Positions 59,713 to 64,000 of a DNA stretch of 64,000 nt are shown here, in pieces. The stretch's first letter is position 1. Each line of letters begins with the position of its first letter. The DNA comes from Phoma sp. XZ068 (lineage: Eukaryota > Ascomycota > Dothideomycetes > Pleosporales > Didymellaceae). The translations under genes were made by a program, and so were the position numbers. The stretch covers positions 1,860,001 to 1,924,000 of the forward strand of contig RBKR01000001.1 in assembly GCA_004835665.1 (NCBI GenBank), written 5' to 3'. Below the pieces are notes generated by a model that saw only the letters and a list, made by a program, of their open reading frames with translations, did not search any database and was not told where the DNA came from.

Positions 59713-60195
59713 TGTTATAATCTTAGAGGAAGAGGCACAGTATAATAAAGTTATAGTTATAGATTAACAGCACAGGGCTAAGAAGACTATATAACGTTCT
59801 ATAATCCTATAGAAATAAACTATACTAAGAGTATAAGATAGTATAAGGCACTATATATATATTCTATAGAAACTATAAACTATTTATAGAAACTATAGGG
59901 CCTCCTATAGGACTTTATAGGATATTATAAGAAATATAGGATACTCCTTAGTATATAGCAATTAGGAACACTACCTTTATAGCATTATATTTAACCTTAT
60001 TAATTAACTTTGTTATTAGAACTTAACCTAACTCTTAAGCTAGACAGATTAACTATCTATACTACTTATTATTAACCCTATAGTTATTATAGTGTTTTAC
60101 TAGATATCTATACTAACCCCTTCTATACTAGTACTTATCCTAGAGAACTAACCTTAGAAGTATTTATAAGCTTTACTTAGTTTATAACCTTAATA
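59713..60195 (+). repeat. B5 5' LTR
   Basis: 483 bp, reverse complement of the B1 LTRs, starting TGTTATAATCTTAGAGG and ending AACCTTAATA. Confidence 0.92.
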
Positions 60196-60249
60196 TTTTA
60201 AATACCTCTAAGATAAGTACTACTTTAGGAACTAAAGTTACTCCTACTA

Positions 60250-61200
60250 GCTTATACTCTAATATTAATATAATAGAAGAAACTATTACTGCTAATACTA
60301 TTAATATTAAGCAACCTAATCTCTATAAGAGAGACTATAGTAAGCTAGATAACTAGTTAATATAATAAGACCTATTCTTTATATTCTAAGGAGACAAGGT
60401 AGAGGCTAAGAAGAGGGTTATCTTAGTAGTAAGCTATATATATAGAAAAGCATTTACTTAGATTAAACCTTTTATTTAACTCTATAGTAAGAATAACACT
60501 CTTAATAAGGTTAATATATAGATAGAAGACTTTAACACCTTTAAGAATAAGATCTACCTAATCTTTAGAGTCTTAAACAAACCTACTATTACTAGACAAG
60601 ACATCTAATATATTTATTAGACCTAGTCTGCTGCTAATTATACTACTAAGTTCTAGTAACTTATAGCTAATATAGACTAGAATAATACTATACTAACTAT
60701 AATATTTTATTAAGAACTTAAACCTAAGGTAAAGAAAGAACTAATGCGCACTAGTATAAGTATAGAAACCTTAGACAACCTTATTAATATAGTAATTAAC
60801 CTTAATATTAAACTATATAAGCTCTAATAAGAGCTATATAATAATCTGCATGCTTAAGCTATAGGCTAGCTATCTTAACTATAATATAACTAATAGAATA
60901 ACTATGCTTATTATAGTAACTATAGAAATAACTACTAACCTAATATAGGCTGCTATATTTATAGTAATACTTAGAGTAGGTACTATAGACCTAAGGCAAT
61001 AGACCTATCTAATATAAATAAGGGACTAATAACTATAAAACTATAATAGAATAAAAAGAAGAGATATAATAATAATAAGGGTAATAAGGGTAATACCTAT
61101 TATAACTATAGTAAACTAGGCTACTTTACTAGAGACTATTACTAGAACAAAGTATTCTAATAGATTAACATGTTAGCTAGTAGGCTAGATAGTAAGGATA
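60250..61200 (+). pseudogene. B5 gag remnant
   Basis: Reads 'KPNLYKRDYSKLDN' (with RIP changes) and 'GDKVEAKKRVILVVSY' near 60330-60450. The zinc-knuckle ghost at about 61088-61145 reads 'NTYYNYSKLGYFTRDYY', with every Cys and His turned to Tyr by RIP. Confidence 0.72.
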
Positions 61201-62049
61201 CTAGTAATAAATAAAAGATTCTTACTAACAGAATTAGACAACTTATAGAGGATCTAGAGTTAGAATATAATAAAGATGTTAAACTAGAGGTTATATACAA
61301 ACTAGTACCTAAGAGGTTATAGGTATATAAACACCCTTATAGCTATAAAACTATAATTATATAGATATTAAGGGAGGAATATCTTAAACTCTTAGAAGCT
61401 TCTAGTATAGCTATAATATTATACTATAGACCTAGAGCAACCTAGACACCTAATACTAAAGACAACATGCTATAACTACCTAGATAATACCTAGAGGATA
61501 ATAAGGATTAGAATAAGTTAGTATATTCTACTATAGCATAATATAGGGCATAATATAATATATATTATTAAGAATATAAGTAATATAAAGCTAAGAAAGC
61601 TAATAACAAAGCCTATACTAAATTATATTAAGACCTAATTATCCCCTCTATTAAGGTAGATAATAATAAAGAAAATTAGTATAATAAGTTATATAAAGAA
61701 TACTAATAATATTATTAACTAGAAGTATATTAGAACTAGAATAACAATTACCTAGAACCTAATTATAGCCTAGACCTAAGAAACCTATACTATAGAGTAC
61801 TATTATAGATAGTATACTACTATAATAGTTACTAGACATATTACTTAAAGAAGCTTAATTTAGAATAGTTTTTAAAGAGATATCTATATAAACTATAATA
61901 GGAAGATTATAAAGAGGACTACTATATACTATACCTAATAGATAAATATAATAACTAATACTTTTCTAGCTAGAACAAGTCTAAGTATAGATAATAAAGA
62001 CTAGTAGTAAATAAGTAATACTTTAATTAGTATTAGCAGACCTGCCTTA

Positions 62050-64000
62050 ATCCCTACTATAAGACCTATAAAGGAAAGAAGTAAAGTAATAGCTTTAGAT
62101 AAGAGAATCCTTTTTTAAGGCAGTGCTAGTAGGCACTAAGAATTAATCTATTAATAGTATTAAAAGTAATTACTAACTAATTAAGTTACCTATTAAGGTA
62201 AATAGAAGATAGATAAAGGTACTCTTAGACTCTAGAGTATAGTCTAATTATATCTCTTTAAGAGTAGTGTAGCTAGCTAGACTATACTCTACCTAGAAGA
62301 TAATACTTTACCTGCTTAGAGTAGCTAATAGAGAACTAATACCTAAGGAATTTAAGATTATATACAAGGTAACTATAGTACCCCTTTAGATCTATAGATA
62401 CTATAAGGAAATAACTCTAGATACTTTTAAGATAGCTACTTACAACATTATATTAGGACTTCTATAGTTAAGAAAGTATAATCTAGATATTAATTAAAAG
62501 AATTAATAGCTTTTATTAAGTTAATATAGATATAGTACTACTATATTATAGCCTATATAGTTTATAATATAACTAGCAGATAAGAAGGAGATTAATAATA
62601 TCTCTTTAATATATAAGACATGCTAAGATAGAGTAGTTAACTATATAGATATAGAATACCCTACTAGTTATAAAGTAATAGTTAAGAAGAAGGATAGTAT
62701 ACCTTCTAATATTCTAGATAAATATAAGAGTTATATAGAACTCTTCTATAATAAGAAGACTATAAAGGCATTACTATAGTATAAACTCTAGAATTGCAAG
62801 ATTAAGCTCTAGGAAGGAAAGGAACTGCCTTTTAGGCCTATATATAGAATATCTAAAAAGGAACTTAGCATACTTAAGAAATATATTAATAAGAACCTTA
62901 AGAAAGAATTTATATAAGAATTAGAATTACTAGTAGGATTTCTAGTCCTCTTTACGCTAAAGAAAGATAGTAAATTATAAATATATATTAACTACTAGAA
63001 ACTTAATAATATTATAATTAAGAACTAATACCTATTACTAAATATTAAGGAATTATAGAATTAGTTATCTAGAGTATAATACTTTACTATACTTAATCTA
63101 TATAGAGCGTATAACCTTATATATATAAAGGAAGGTAAAGAATAGAAGACTATATTTAGAACACGCTATAGTTATTATAAGTACTTAGTAATACTATTTA
63201 GACTTACTAATACACTAGCTATATATTAGGCCCTTATTAATAATATATTAAGAGTATACTTAGATATTATAGTAGTAGTATACCTTAATAATATCCTAGT
63301 ATATTTAGTAATACTAGAAGAATATATTTACTATATTAGGGAAGTGTTAGAATACCTTAGAAAGGTAGATCTTTAACTTAAACCTAAGAAATATAAATAG
63401 TATAAGAAAGAAGTAGAATTTCTTAGCTATATTGTAGAAAGATATAGAGTTAAGATAAGTAAAATAAAGATTTAAGTTATAAAGGATTAGCTAACTCCTA
63501 CCTCCCTTAAGAGAATTTAGAAATTTCTAGGATTTATTAATTTTAACTAATACTTTATTAAGGATTATTTACTTAAGGCCTTGCTGCTTATAAAGCTTAT
63601 ATAGAAGAATACACTATTTAAGTAGGAATAAGTATAAGAGGATACTTTCTAGTTACTTAAATAATCTTGTATTAAGCTACTTATAATAATTATATTTAAG
63701 AGTAGAAAACTACTTTAAATTAAGATAGACACCTTAGATTTAGTATTAGGAGCTTGCACTATATAAGAATAAGATAGATAATAGTACCTAATTACCTACT
63801 ACTCTAGAAAGGTCTTAGGACTAGAAGAATAATATAATATATATAATAAAGAATTACTAGCTATTATATTAGCTCTAGAATATTAGAGAATCTATACAGA
63901 AAGTTATTTAGAACTTACTATCTATATAGATTATAAGAACTTAGTATACTTTACTACTACTAAGATACTTAACTAATAATAAGTACGCTAGTCTAAGCTG
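62050..64000 (+). pseudogene. B5 pol remnant (protease, RT, start of RNase H)
   Basis: Protease site 'VLLDSRVQSNYISL' near 62218-62260 keeps its catalytic Asp (DSR in place of DSG). RT at about 62920-63600 has 'LKKDSKL', 'LNLYRAYNL' and the catalytic box as YLNN near 63282-63295. RNase H begins near 63720 and is cut by the window end. In-frame stops abound. Confidence 0.75.

Larger units (their letters stand above)
59713..64000 (+). mobile_element. Family-B copy B5, 5' part, running off the window
   Basis: It starts with a family-B LTR in + orientation (59713-60195) that keeps the canonical TGTTATAATC start and several other unmutated TG/CA sites. Gag and then protease and RT ghosts follow, collinear with the reverse complement of B1 from 12527 down to about 8240. 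The 3' part and second LTR lie beyond 64000. Confidence 0.88.

Overview
The window looks like a transposon graveyard from a filamentous ascomycete (Pezizomycotina). About 50 of the 64 kb is very AT-rich, with almost no CpA or TpG and stop codons in every frame. That is the footprint of repeat-induced point mutation (RIP), a process of Pezizomycotina. I find no host housekeeping gene, tRNA or rRNA. Three GC-richer islands (26.1-33.5, 33.85-35.7 and 41.1-43.0 kb) are younger mobile elements inside the decayed ones. I cannot name the species.

Layout: (1) 1-15511 is one copy (C1, + strand, left end outside the window) of an ~11.5-kb Ty3/gypsy element, family C. It is split by a complete 6.8-kb Ty3/gypsy element, B1 (5718-12527, - strand). 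(2) 15512-22229 holds two more family-B copies, B2 and B3, sharing one LTR. C1 had itself inserted into B2. (3) 22432-45097 is a second, inverted copy of family C (C2), carrying three later insertions: chromovirus D (26076-33480), pogo/Fot1-like Mar1 (33849-35712) and Mar2 (41134-42982). Once insertions are removed, C1 and C2 agree to within a few bases. C1 therefore supplies the empty sites for D and Mar1. (4) 45098-47668 is a family-B fragment (B4). (5) 47669-59712 is an old degraded region with a Plavaka-like transposase ghost on the - strand, split by a complete Ty3/gypsy element E (49290-54886). (6) 59713-64000 is the 5' part of another family-B element (B5, + strand), cut by the window end.

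The only intact protein-coding genes are the Mar1 and Mar2 transposases (551 and 566 aa), both with a complete DDD triad and a C-terminal zinc knuckle. The most unusual content is accessory genes carried by the retrotransposons. Element D has an antisense, intron-containing gene between pol and its 3' LTR, with introns largely built of degenerate ~10-bp repeats. Family B has the ghost of an antisense Cys-rich ORF in the same position. Family C carries, downstream of integrase, the ghost of a long sense ORF whose HxD...H...R spacing suggests a 2-oxoglutarate/Fe(II) dioxygenase fold.

Inferred order of events: family-B and family-C insertions into each other, heavy RIP, then D (lightly mutated), with Mar1 and Mar2 (no visible decay) arriving after the heavy RIP of C2.
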